Made by a program: the position numbers and the translations under genes. A stretch of DNA of 64,000 nt from Dactylosporangium sp040689395 (GTDB lineage: Bacteria; Actinomycetota; Actinomycetes; Mycobacteriales; Micromonosporaceae), in NCBI RefSeq assembly GCF_040689395.1, contig NZ_JBFAZX010000024.1:1-64000 (forward strand), written 5' to 3'. The notes beneath the pieces are model-generated. The model was not told the origin of the DNA. It saw only the letters and a list, made by a program, of their open reading frames with translations, and did no database searches. This document shows positions 26,602-35,145 of this stretch, in pieces; position 1 is the stretch's first letter, and each line of letters starts with the position of its first letter.

Positions 26602-27501
26602 ATGTCAGTATTCAGCAACTCCCCCATTCTCGTCACCGGCGCCACCGGCAAGCAGGGCGGTGCCACCGCGCGGCGACTGCTGGCGCAGGGCCGGCCGGTG
26701 CGGGCCCTTGTGCGCGACCGGACCGCACCGGCAGCCGTCGCGCTGGCCGCCGCCGGTGCCCAGCTCACGCACGGCGACTTCGACGATCCGGCGAGCCTCG
26801 CGCCCGCACTCGACGGCGCCGCCGCCGTGTTCGCCGTACCGCCGGTGGCCTTCGGGCCGTCCGGAGCCGACACGGATCTCGAAGTGGTGCGCGGCCGGGC
26901 GCTGATCGATGCGGCGGCCGCGGCAGGGATCGAGCAGGTGGTGTTCAGCACCGTCGCCTCGGCCTCGACCACGTCGCAGACCTCGGCCGGGAAGGCGCTG
27001 ATCGAGCGGTACCTGCACGACCACATCGCACTGCCCACCGTGCTGCGCCCGGTCCGGTTCATGACCAACTATCTCGGCGTGGGGGTGGCCGGCATCGACG
27101 GCATCTCCGGCGGCGTGCACCGGCACCTGTTCACGCCGAACAAGCCCATGCAGATCATCGCGCTGGAGGACATCGCCGAGTTCGCCGCGCTCGCGTTCGC
27201 CGATCCGGCCCGCTTCGCCGGACGGACGCTGGAGCTGGCCGGCGACCAGCCGACCCCGGTCGAGGCGGTCGCCGCGATCACCGAGGCGACCGGCATCCCG
27301 ATCCGCTACGAGCAGCTCACCGACGCGCAGGCCGCGGCGATCGGCCCCGAGGTCGCCGAGGTCAGCCGACGCTGGCAGGCCGGACACCGCTGGCATGCCG
27401 ACATCGAGGCGCTACGCGTCATCCACCCTGGAATGCGCACCCTCACCGACTGGCTCACCGAATCCGGCGCCGCCGCCATACGCGGCCGCCTGCTGTCATG
27501 A
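26602..27501 (+). CDS. NmrA-like NAD(P)-binding oxidoreductase
   Basis: The 299-residue protein has the dinucleotide-binding loop ILVTGATGKQGGATARRLLAQG at its N-terminus, a conserved VFSTVAS strand and an NmrA/atypical short-chain dehydrogenase layout. It lacks a clear Tyr-x-x-x-Lys pair, so it may be a quinone reductase-like or redox-sensing protein. The ATG at 26602 precedes MSVFSNSP. It is divergent from the TetR gene, a frequent arrangement for electrophile-responsive pairs. Confidence 0.85.
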   Translation: MSVFSNSPILVTGATGKQGGATARRLLAQGRPVRALVRDRTAPAAVALAAAGAQLTHGDFDDPASLAPALDGAAAVFAVPPVAFGPSGADTDLEVVRGRALIDAAAAAGIEQVVFSTVASASTTSQTSAGKALIERYLHDHIALPTVLRPVRFMTNYLGVGVAGIDGISGGVHRHLFTPNKPMQIIALEDIAEFAALAFADPARFAGRTLELAGDQPTPVEAVAAITEATGIPIRYEQLTDAQAAAIGPEVAEVSRRWQAGHRWHADIEALRVIHPGMRTLTDWLTESGAAAIRGRLLS

Positions 27502-27508
27502 CTGCCGG

Positions 27509-28825
27509 TCACGGGCTGACCGCGCCGTTGATGGGATGGTGTACCGCAGCCGGGACGGCGATGTAGTGGTGGCCCGTGCGGCGCTCGTAGGTCAGGCCGC
27601 GCCAGCCGAGGACGGCGGCCAGCAGGAGGGCCAGGCCGGCGACGCCGAAGCCCGCCCGAGGTCCGGCGGCGCCGGCGACCCATCCGATGAACGGGCTGGT
27701 GGCGGGCTCGCAGCCGGGCAGCGCCATGTTCCAGGCGGCGTTGACCCGGCCTCGCATGCCAGGGTCGGACTCCAGCTGGACGAGGGTGTTGGCCGACGAG
27801 ATGAACCAGATCGACACGCACCCGGTGACGGCCATGCCGACGAAGGCGAGCGCGACGTTCGGGGCGTACGCCGTGGCCAGGATCGACGCGCCGGTGGCCG
27901 CGGCGAGCACGGCGACGGTACGGCCGCCGGGCCTGGTCGGGCCGGAGGCGGCGAGCAGGGCGCCGGGGATGGAGCCGATGCCGAAGGTGGCCATGAGCAG
28001 ACCGAAGCCGGCCCCGCCGAGCTGGAGCACGCCGGTCGCCAGCAGCGGGACCGGGACGTTGAGGTTGAACAGCATGCCGGCCGCCGCGGCCAGCACCAGG
28101 CAGGCCCGGATCGTCGGGTTGTTCCAGGCGTACCGCAGCCCGCCGCCCTTCGACTCGGTGCGCTGCGGCGCGGGGGCGCCGCGCTCGGGACGGTGGCGCA
28201 GGACGACCCGCAACGGCGGCAGGAACGACAACGCGTTGAGGACACAGCACGCGGCGACGCCGAGGGTGCCGAGGACCAGGCCGCCGAGGGCCGGGCCGAG
28301 GACTCTCGACGCGTTGAGGACGACCTCGTTCAGGGCGATGGCGCTCGTCACCCGCTCGGCGCCGACCAGCTCGATGACGTACACCTGCCGCGCCGTGCTG
28401 TCGGGGGCGCTGATGACGCCGGTCGCCGCCGCAATGACGAACAGCATCCACATCCGGGTCGCTCCGGTCGCGGCGAGGACGGCGACCAGGACGGACAGGA
28501 CCGTGAACAGGATCTGCGTCGCGATCAGCACCCGGCGGGGCCCGATCCGGTCGACCAGCCGACCGGCGAACGGGCCCATGACGAACAGCGGCAGGAACAT
28601 GCAGGACGTCATGAGGCCCAGCTCGACGCCGCTGCCGGTCAGCTGCAGCACGAGCCAGGACAGGGCGACGCCCTGGGTCATCGAGCCGGAGGAGGACAGG
28701 ATCTGGCTGAGGAACCACTGCCGGAACACCGGCTCCCGCAGCGAGCTGAGCGCCGGGCGCAGGTCGGGCTTGGACCGGGCAACACTGGTCACGAGCCCCC
28801 GGAACGAGAAACCGCCCAAGTCCAC
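27509..28825 (-). CDS. MFS transporter, DHA3-like
   Basis: The 438-residue protein has about 12 hydrophobic spans, motif A GRLVDRIGPRRVLIATQ and a C-terminal cytosolic tail. It resembles EntS-type exporters. GTG 28825 is preceded by AAGGA; a GTG at 28793 is an alternative. It is convergent with the NmrA-like gene (7 bases apart). The substrate is unknown. Confidence 0.88.
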   Translation of the reverse strand: MDLGGFSFRGLVTSVARSKPDLRPALSSLREPVFRQWFLSQILSSSGSMTQGVALSWLVLQLTGSGVELGLMTSCMFLPLFVMGPFAGRLVDRIGPRRVLIATQILFTVLSVLVAVLAATGATRMWMLFVIAAATGVISAPDSTARQVYVIELVGAERVTSAIALNEVVLNASRVLGPALGGLVLGTLGVAACCVLNALSFLPPLRVVLRHRPERGAPAPQRTESKGGGLRYAWNNPTIRACLVLAAAAGMLFNLNVPVPLLATGVLQLGGAGFGLLMATFGIGSIPGALLAASGPTRPGGRTVAVLAAATGASILATAYAPNVALAFVGMAVTGCVSIWFISSANTLVQLESDPGMRGRVNAAWNMALPGCEPATSPFIGWVAGAAGPRAGFGVAGLALLLAAVLGWRGLTYERRTGHHYIAVPAAVHHPINGAVSP

Positions 28826-28877
28826 CCACCGTCCTTGATCCGTGACAAATCGCGACCAGCAGATCGCAGCGTATCAA

Positions 28878-29035
28878 TCAAGTTCTTGAACCGGCTTGCT
28901 TTGCGATCGCTTCGCGTATGGCCGGGACGATCTCACCGGCCCAGCGGCGGAGGGAGATGACGTCCGGTGTGCCGCCATCGGGCGAGAAGAGCATGAAGCC
29001 GGACGCGTCGTGCTCCAGCACCGCCCAGGCGGCCG
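28878..29035 (-). pseudogene. C-terminal remnant of a luciferase-like (LLM) monooxygenase
   Basis: About 50 residues remain (WAVLEHDASGFMLFSPDGG ... RRWAGEIVPAIREAIAKQ, then a stop), matching by eye the typical C-terminus of flavin-dependent LLM enzymes: a GFxLW-type strand followed by the helix FAxEVVPAVRE. The N-terminal 300 or so residues are missing. The frame runs on to about 29156, but only into the antisense of the adjoining XRE fragment. This is a decayed gene. Confidence 0.6.
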
Positions 29036-29067
29036 ACCCTGGGTTCAACTGCCGGGGCAACCTGACC

Positions 29068-29616
29068 CCCGCACGCACCGTGCGCCCGACCGTGCAGGCA
29101 CTGCTCGACCGTCTCGAACCCACCCCGGCCGTGCTGCTCAACCGGCTCAGCGACATCCTCGCCCATACCGCGGGCTATGAGCGGCTGGCCAGATCATTCG
29201 GGCTGCTGGACGCGACACCGCCCAACCTCGCCCGGTTCGTGTTCACCGACGGCCGGGCACGCAGCGTGTACCCCGACTGGGACCAGATCGCCGACGAGCA
29301 GGTCGCCGCGCTCAAGCAAGGCCCGTTCCGGGCAGACCCGCACACGGCTGCCCTGACAGACGAGCTGACCGTCACCGCCGGCGACGCCTTCACGCGGCGA
29401 GTCGACACCGTTCCGGGGCTGGCGAAGTCCAACGGCATCCACCGTCTTGCCCACCCCGAGACGGGCATGCTCCGGCTCGCGTACGAGACGCTCGAACTCG
29501 CCGCCGACGACGACCAGCGTCTGGTCGTTCACCTGCCCGCCGACGCGGCGACATCCGTCGCGCTCGACCGCCTCAACAGCCACCGATCACAGCCGCTACG
29601 CCTCGTGGTCGGATGA
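29068..29616 (+). pseudogene. Truncated XRE/MmyB-type regulator lacking its HTH domain
   Basis: From about RTVRPTVQALLDRLEPTPAV the frame encodes an MmyB-like ligand-binding domain (NRLSDILAHTAGYERLARSF, FVFTDGRARSVYPDWDQIADE, LAHPETGMLRLAYETLEL). It corresponds to the C-terminal two-thirds of the intact paralogous regulator at 23086-23997. The helix-turn-helix and a plausible start with ribosome site are absent. The sequence upstream is the antisense of the LLM remnant. Translation from 28918 as a novel fusion is possible but unlikely. Confidence 0.7.
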
Positions 29617-29719
29617 CATCGACCCGGCGACGCATGGCAACCGCCTGTGGAACCGCCAGACCAGGATCGGCTGGCGGCGTCCACGACGGTGCGGCCGCTG
29701 ACTCAGCCGTGCGGTGGCG

Positions 29720-30751
29720 TCACGCCGGCTCTTGGACCGCGGCCACGTATGGGCGGCCCTCCCGCCATGCGGCGACCTGCTCGGGCCGGCCGAACACCTG
29801 CAGGTACTCCTCAACCGACCCCAGCGCGGCGCTGCCGACGTGGTACGCGTCGAACTCCGGCTCGCCATCGCCGACGAACACGTCCAGCGGCTCCACGACG
29901 GTGTCGAGGCTCGGGTGGATGAAGACCGCCGTGGAGCGGCGGGTGACGGTGCCGCCGGCGACGACACGGTGCCGGCCCGGCTTGAGCAGCCCGTTGGTCC
30001 AGTTGGTCAGCAGCGAGCCGGTGAAGACCTGCAGGGCGCCGGGCACGATCGGCACCGAGGCCCAGGTCCCGTCGGGAAGCTGGCCCTGCAGGCCCGCGTA
30101 GTCGCCCTCCTGATGCAGCACGGTAAGCACGGTGCTGTCGGCGTGCTCGAGCAGCAGGAGCTTCTCCTCGTCGGTGCCGGGGTCCGGGTAGGTCCACGTC
30201 GGATAGTCGTTGACGACGAGCGTCGTGTACTCCAGCGCGGGTCCGGGGAAGGTCTCGACCGGCAGTCCGAGCGCCCGGGAGTACAGGGCCAGCACGCGGC
30301 GGGCCACGCCGACGTTGGCGTCGTGGTAGGCACGGGCCACCTCGCGCAGCCCTGGCTCCTGCGGCGGCCAGACGTTGGCGTGGGCGAAGACGTCGAGGTA
30401 TTCGTCCGGCACGCTGGCGGCTGCCGCGCTTGCGGAGTCGTCGTACTGGCCGAAGCTGAAGCGCTCCAGCTCCAGCCGTCCGTAGTCGTCCGGCCACTGC
30501 CGCCAGCCGCGATACGGGTGGGCCGTCGGGCTGGCGAGCTGCTCCTTGTCCGCCTGCGGCAGGGCGAGGATGCGGCCGATGCCGCCGTGGAAGTCGTCGA
30601 TGAGCTGCTGCGGCACGCCATGGTTGACGACCTGGAGGATGCCCAGCTGCTCGCCCGCGGCACGCAGCCGGGTCAGTTCTTCGCTGCCGGGCTCCGCTAC
30701 CGACGCGGCCTCGAGGTCGATGACGGGAACACTGACGATCTCGGTGGTCAT
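29720..30751 (-). CDS. 2-oxoglutarate/Fe(II)-dependent oxygenase, IPNS-like
   Basis: The 343-residue protein has an N-terminal DIOX_N-like domain (VPVIDLEAAS, LGILQVVNHGVP) and the iron-binding HxD...H triad in LLEHADSTVLTVLHQEG and KPGRHRVV, followed by RRSTAVFIHP, whose arginine binds 2-oxoglutarate. It should hydroxylate or desaturate a small molecule. It is the last gene of the operon that starts with the solute-binding protein, 12 bases after the hydrolase gene. Co-transcription with a peptide-type importer suggests that it acts on the imported compound. Confidence 0.88.
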   Translation of the reverse strand: MTTEIVSVPVIDLEAASVAEPGSEELTRLRAAGEQLGILQVVNHGVPQQLIDDFHGGIGRILALPQADKEQLASPTAHPYRGWRQWPDDYGRLELERFSFGQYDDSASAAAASVPDEYLDVFAHANVWPPQEPGLREVARAYHDANVGVARRVLALYSRALGLPVETFPGPALEYTTLVVNDYPTWTYPDPGTDEEKLLLLEHADSTVLTVLHQEGDYAGLQGQLPDGTWASVPIVPGALQVFTGSLLTNWTNGLLKPGRHRVVAGGTVTRRSTAVFIHPSLDTVVEPLDVFVGDGEPEFDAYHVGSAALGSVEEYLQVFGRPEQVAAWREGRPYVAAVQEPA

Positions 30752-30763
30752 GGTCGACTCCTC

Positions 30764-31408
30764 TCAGTGCAGGGCGGTGTTGATGATGTCGGCGAGCGTG
30801 GCCGGTCCCGTGTCCCGGACCGTGGTGACCGACGCCTGCGGGGCGGCCTCGGTGAAGCGCTGGACCTCGGCGTCGGTGAGAGCGCCGTCCCCGCTGCGCA
30901 CGAGCAGCGGCGGGTGGCGCAGCGCCGGCAGGCGCTCCCACAGCGGCTCGTCCTGCGGGCCCGGGCCGGGCAGGGAGTCGACGAGCAGCAGGCGGCCGAT
31001 CGCGGCCGGGTTTCGGGTCGCGGCGTGCAGCGCGACGCGGGCGCCGAGCCCCTGGGCGAGCAGCAGCCGGTGCCGCGGCGCGAAGGAGCCGATCGCCTCG
31101 ACGATGGGCCGGGCGAGCCGGCCGGCGGACGGGGCCTCCTGCACCGTGCCACTGGAGCGGCCGTGGCCGGGCAGGTCCAGCGCGGCGGCCGGACGATCCA
31201 CAGTGGACAATAGCGTGTCGAAGCTGCGGGCGTCGGCGCCGGCGTCGTGCAACAGGGCGATGTCGGGGGCGCCGTTGCCCCAGACGACGGCGCTGACGTG
31301 GCCGCCGGAGGTGACGTTCACCCAGCGGCGGATGACGACCGGCGGGTGGTCGGATCGGGCGAGCAGGTCGGCGAACTCGTTCTCAACCGCTCTGGTGTGG
31401 ACGGTCAT
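30764..31408 (-). CDS. Small alpha/beta-hydrolase-fold protein
   Basis: The 214-residue protein has the fold landmarks DIALLHDAGADARSFD (oxyanion-hole strand), ALDLPGHGRSSG and a nucleophile elbow reading LLAQGLGARVAL, where the usual GxSxG serine is replaced by GLG. The catalytic nucleophile may be absent, so activity is uncertain. ATG 31408 overlaps the ABC ATPase stop (ATGA). Confidence 0.72.
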   Translation of the reverse strand: MTVHTRAVENEFADLLARSDHPPVVIRRWVNVTSGGHVSAVVWGNGAPDIALLHDAGADARSFDTLLSTVDRPAAALDLPGHGRSSGTVQEAPSAGRLARPIVEAIGSFAPRHRLLLAQGLGARVALHAATRNPAAIGRLLLVDSLPGPGPQDEPLWERLPALRHPPLLVRSGDGALTDAEVQRFTEAAPQASVTTVRDTGPATLADIINTALH

Positions 31409-33348
31409 GCGCGGACTCCTCCGATCGAGGTCGTGGGTTCGGTCCGGGGCAGCGCCGCCGGGTCGAGGTGGCACCGCACGAAGTGCCCCGGCTCCGCTTC
31501 GGCGAGGGGCGGTGCGGTGACATCGCACAGCCCGGCGATGCGCCGGGCGCAGGCGTGAAAGAACAGGCAGCCGGCGCCGTTGACGAGCGCCGGCTGGGAT
31601 GGCTCGGACGGGGCCGCGCCGACGAGCGTTGCCGTGTAGGGATGATGCGGTCCGGCGAGGACCGGACCGGCCGGGCCCTGCTCGACCAGGACGCCGCGGT
31701 AGAGCACGGCGACGCGATCCGCCAGGTAGCCCACGACGGCCAGGTCGTGGGAGATGAACAGGTAGGCGGTGCCGGTGCGTTCGCGCTGCTCCGCGAGCAA
31801 TTCGAGCATGGCGGCCTGCACGCTCACGTCCAGCGCGGAGACGGGCTCGTCGCAGATGACCAGCTCGGGCGCCCCGGCGAAGCTGCGGGCGATGGCGACG
31901 CGCTGCTTCTGCCCGCCGGAGAGCTGCCCGGGCCGGCGCCGCAGCAGTTCCTCGTCGAGCCGGGTGCGCGCGGCGAGGGCGGCGACGCCAGGTTTGCCGC
32001 GCAGCGTTCGCAGGGCGCGCTTCAGGATGCGCCACACGGGCTGGCTCGGGTTGAGGGTCGTGTCGGGGTCCTGGAAGACCATCTGGATCCGCCTCCGGAG
32101 CGCCGGGGAGCGGCGGCGCAGCCCGGCCGGCAGGGCGGCACCGGCGAAGCGGAGCTGTCCGGTCCCCTCGGCGTGCAGCCCGGCGATGGCCCGGGCGAGG
32201 GTGGTCTTGCCGCTGCCCGACTCCCCCACGAGCCCCACGACCTCGCCGGCACCGATGGTCAGGTCGACGTGGTCCAGCACGGCGGTGTCGCCGTAGCCGC
32301 GGACGAGGCCGCGGACCTCCAACAGCGGTGGTTGACCGGGCTCAGGACGTACCGTTGCCGCGGTTTGGCTTGTCACCTCGGCCGTGATGCGGGGCGCGGT
32401 GCCCGGGCGCAGGCAGCGCACCACTCGTCCGGGGACGGCCCGCTCATCGAGGGCGGGCTCGGCCGTCGTGCAGGCCGCTTCAGCGACCGGGCACCGGGCG
32501 GCGAACACGCAGCCGGGGCTCGTCGCGCCGAGCACCGGCAGCCGGCCGGCGATCGGGGCGAGCCGGCGGACGCGGCGCGGCATGCCGAGGCGCGGGGCGC
32601 TGTCGAGCAGGCCTGCGGTGTACGGGTGCGCCGGGTCGCCCAGGATGCCGGCCGCGGGCCCGGACTCGACCAGGCGGCCCGCGTACAGGACGCCGACCCG
32701 GTCGCAGTGCCGCCCGACCAGGTCGAGGTCGTGGCTGATGAGCACCACGGCGGCGGCCAGTTCGGCGCGCAGCCGGGCGAGCAGGTCGAGCACGTCGGCC
32801 CGCACGGCGGCGTCCAGCCCGGTCGTGGGCTCGTCGAGCACGATCAGCCGGGGCCGGGCGGCGAGCACGCCGGCGATCATGACCCGCTGCCGCTGGCCAC
32901 CGGAGAGCTGGTGCGGGTAGCGGCGGGCGGCCTCGCCGGGCAGCCGGACGCGTCGCAGGAGCTCGGTGGCCTCCGCAGCGGCGGCACCGCGGCCCAGTCC
33001 GCGCAGCCGCAGCACCTCGGCGAGCTGTGTGCCGACCCGCATCGTCGGGTCGAGGGCGCCGGCCGCGTCCTGGTGGACGAAGGCGACGCCGGTGCGACGC
33101 CACCGCCGCAGCCCGGCCGGGTCGAGCGCGAGGATGTCGGTGCCGTCCACCGTCACCCGGCCGCCGGTGTGCCGCCCGCCGGGCTGCAGGTGCCCGCCGA
33201 GCAGGTAGCCGAGGGTCGTCTTGCCGCAGCCGGACTCGCCGACGACCCCGAACGTCTCACCCGGTGTGACGGCGAAGGAGACCTCGTGCAGTACCGTCGC
33301 CGGACCGTAAGCGGCGGACAGCGCCTCCACCCGCAGCCCGGCGGTCAC
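31405..33348 (-). CDS. Fused oligopeptide-type ABC ATPase (two nucleotide-binding domains)
   Basis: The 647 residues hold two complete ATPase domains, each with Walker A (GESGCGKTT and GESGSGKTT), a signature (LSGGQRQR and LSGGQKQR) and Walker B (LIVLDEPT and LVICDEPV). Each ends in the oligopeptide-family C-terminal cysteine region (FAARCPVAEAAC and FHACARRIAGLC). This is a DppD-DppF fusion energizing the importer encoded upstream. GTG 33348 overlaps the permease stop (GTGA). Confidence 0.93.
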   Translation of the reverse strand: MTAGLRVEALSAAYGPATVLHEVSFAVTPGETFGVVGESGCGKTTLGYLLGGHLQPGGRHTGGRVTVDGTDILALDPAGLRRWRRTGVAFVHQDAAGALDPTMRVGTQLAEVLRLRGLGRGAAAAEATELLRRVRLPGEAARRYPHQLSGGQRQRVMIAGVLAARPRLIVLDEPTTGLDAAVRADVLDLLARLRAELAAAVVLISHDLDLVGRHCDRVGVLYAGRLVESGPAAGILGDPAHPYTAGLLDSAPRLGMPRRVRRLAPIAGRLPVLGATSPGCVFAARCPVAEAACTTAEPALDERAVPGRVVRCLRPGTAPRITAEVTSQTAATVRPEPGQPPLLEVRGLVRGYGDTAVLDHVDLTIGAGEVVGLVGESGSGKTTLARAIAGLHAEGTGQLRFAGAALPAGLRRRSPALRRRIQMVFQDPDTTLNPSQPVWRILKRALRTLRGKPGVAALAARTRLDEELLRRRPGQLSGGQKQRVAIARSFAGAPELVICDEPVSALDVSVQAAMLELLAEQRERTGTAYLFISHDLAVVGYLADRVAVLYRGVLVEQGPAGPVLAGPHHPYTATLVGAAPSEPSQPALVNGAGCLFFHACARRIAGLCDVTAPPLAEAEPGHFVRCHLDPAALPRTEPTTSIGGVRA

Positions 33349-34181
33349 CGCGCCTCCAGCCGGTGCCGCAGCGCGTCGCTGAGCAGCGCGACCGCCACCA
33401 CGAGCGAGCCGATGGCCAGCGCCGGCGCGAGGACGGTCCACGGCGCCACCTGGAGCCAGACGCGGTTGTCGGACACCGCGGCGCCCCACTCGGGCGAGCC
33501 CGGCGGCTGGCCGAGGCCCAGGAACGACAGGGTCGCGGCGGCGAAGACGGCGTCACCGAGCCGGGTGGTCGCCTCGACCAGCACCGTGGCCCGGATGTTG
33601 GGCAGGATCTCGCGGACCATCAGCGACGGCAACGGCTCGCCGCGCAACCGGGCGGCGTCGACATACGGCTTCTCCCGCTCGACCAGGGTGGCGGCGCGCA
33701 CCGACCGGGCGACGATCGGCACGAACGCCGCCCCGACAACGAGGACGACCACCAGCGGCGAGCGGCCGAGCAGGGCGATGAACAGCACCGCGGCGATCAC
33801 CGTCGGGAACACCATGACGGCGTCGAGGACCCGCATGACGATGTCGTCGAACCAGCCCCGCACGGTGCCGCTGATGAGCCCCACGGCCGTCCCGGCCAGC
33901 ACGCCGAGCGCGGTGGCCGGCGGCGCCACGACGAGGACCGGCCGGGCGCCGGCGAGGACCCGCGACAGCACGTCCCGGCCGAACTGGTCGGTGCCCAGCC
34001 AGTGCCCGGGGCCGGGCGGCCGGAAGCGCACCGTGGGGTCCTGCAGGGCAGGGTCGTGCGGTACCAGGTGCGGCCACAGGGCGGCGACCACGGCCCACAG
34101 CAGGATCACCGCGACCGGCACGAGACCGGCCCGGCTCCGCGCCGCGGTGCGCGGCCGGGCGCTCGGCCCGGGGCTACTCAT
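33345..34181 (-). CDS. ABC importer permease, DppC-like
   Basis: The 278-residue inner-membrane protein has the DppC N-terminal landmark HWLGTDQFGRDVLSRVLAGAR, about six spans and the ATPase-contact loop AARLRGEPLPSLMVREILPN. It pairs with the DppB-like permease, seven bases upstream. The substrate is unknown; this family carries peptides, opines, nickel and related compounds. Confidence 0.93.
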   Translation of the reverse strand: MSSPGPSARPRTAARSRAGLVPVAVILLWAVVAALWPHLVPHDPALQDPTVRFRPPGPGHWLGTDQFGRDVLSRVLAGARPVLVVAPPATALGVLAGTAVGLISGTVRGWFDDIVMRVLDAVMVFPTVIAAVLFIALLGRSPLVVVLVVGAAFVPIVARSVRAATLVEREKPYVDAARLRGEPLPSLMVREILPNIRATVLVEATTRLGDAVFAAATLSFLGLGQPPGSPEWGAAVSDNRVWLQVAPWTVLAPALAIGSLVVAVALLSDALRHRLEAR

Positions 34182-34187
34182 GGCTAC

Positions 34188-35141
34188 TCACCGGGCCACC
34201 GCCAAGCGCACCCGCGGGTCGAGCAGGCGGTAGGCGATGTCGGCCAGCAGCGTCACCGTCAGGTAGGCCAGGCCGAGCACCATCGCGGCGGCCTGCAGTG
34301 TGGGCACGTCCCGGTCGACGGCCGACTGCAGCAGCAGCGCACCGAGCCCGGGGTAGTTGAACAGCAACTCGACCACGACGAGCCCGCCGAGGAGGAACTG
34401 CAGCTGGACGCCGAGCGCGCTGGTCGCCGGGACGGTCGCGTTGCGCAGCACATGGCGGTAGAGGATGCGGGCCGGGGGCGTCCCACGCAGCCGGGCGGCC
34501 CGGACATAGCCGCCGTCGACGACGGCGATGGTGCTCGCCCGCACGTGCCGGGCCACGTATCCGGTGCACAGCAGCACCAGCGACAGCGCGGGCAGGAAGA
34601 GGTGGCCGAGCACCGCGAGCGGGCCGTCGCCGGGGCCGGCCTGGGCCGAGACCGGGAACCAGCGCAGCTGCACGGAGAAGACGACCAGGAGCACCACGCC
34701 GGTGACGAACTCGGGGGTGGCGCCCAACGCGAGACCGGTGGCGCTGATGGTGCGGTCGAGCCAGGTGTCGTGGCGCGCCCCGGCCACGAGGCCCGCGCCC
34801 AGCGCGACCGGGACGAGCAGCACGAAGGCGAACAGGGCGAGCGTGAGCGAAGCCACGAGCCGGCCGCCCACGAGCGCGGCGACGGGCTCCCGCAACGTGT
34901 AGGAGGTGCCCCAGTCGCCGGTGAGGAAGTGCCCCAGCCACCGGCCGTAGCGCAGCCACAGCGGGTCGTCGAGGCCGAGCTGCCGGTTGTACAGCGCGAC
35001 GGCCTCCGCGCTCGCCTCCCGGCCGAGCACGGTGCGGCCCACGTCGCCGGGCAGCACGTCAGTGGCGAGGAAGACGAGGATCGAGACGCCGGCCAGGGTC
35101 AGCGGCACGGCGGCGAGGCGGCGCAGCAGGAAGGTCCGCAT
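34188..35141 (-). CDS. ABC importer permease, DppB-like
   Basis: The 317-residue protein begins MRTFLLRRLAAVPLTLAGVSILVFL and shows the DppB pattern DWGTSYTLREPV, six spans and the coupling loop RAARLRGTPPARILYRHVLRN. ATG 35141 lies five bases after the binding-protein stop; an upstream in-frame extension has no homology. It forms the translocation pore with the DppC-like protein. Confidence 0.93.
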   Translation of the reverse strand: MRTFLLRRLAAVPLTLAGVSILVFLATDVLPGDVGRTVLGREASAEAVALYNRQLGLDDPLWLRYGRWLGHFLTGDWGTSYTLREPVAALVGGRLVASLTLALFAFVLLVPVALGAGLVAGARHDTWLDRTISATGLALGATPEFVTGVVLLVVFSVQLRWFPVSAQAGPGDGPLAVLGHLFLPALSLVLLCTGYVARHVRASTIAVVDGGYVRAARLRGTPPARILYRHVLRNATVPATSALGVQLQFLLGGLVVVELLFNYPGLGALLLQSAVDRDVPTLQAAAMVLGLAYLTVTLLADIAYRLLDPRVRLAVAR

Positions 35142-35145
35142 CGGC

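Noticed and set aside
28918..29616. Intact 232-residue gene on the plus strand
   Set aside because: Its first 50 codons are the antisense of an LLM enzyme remnant and the HTH is missing, so a pseudogene is more likely.
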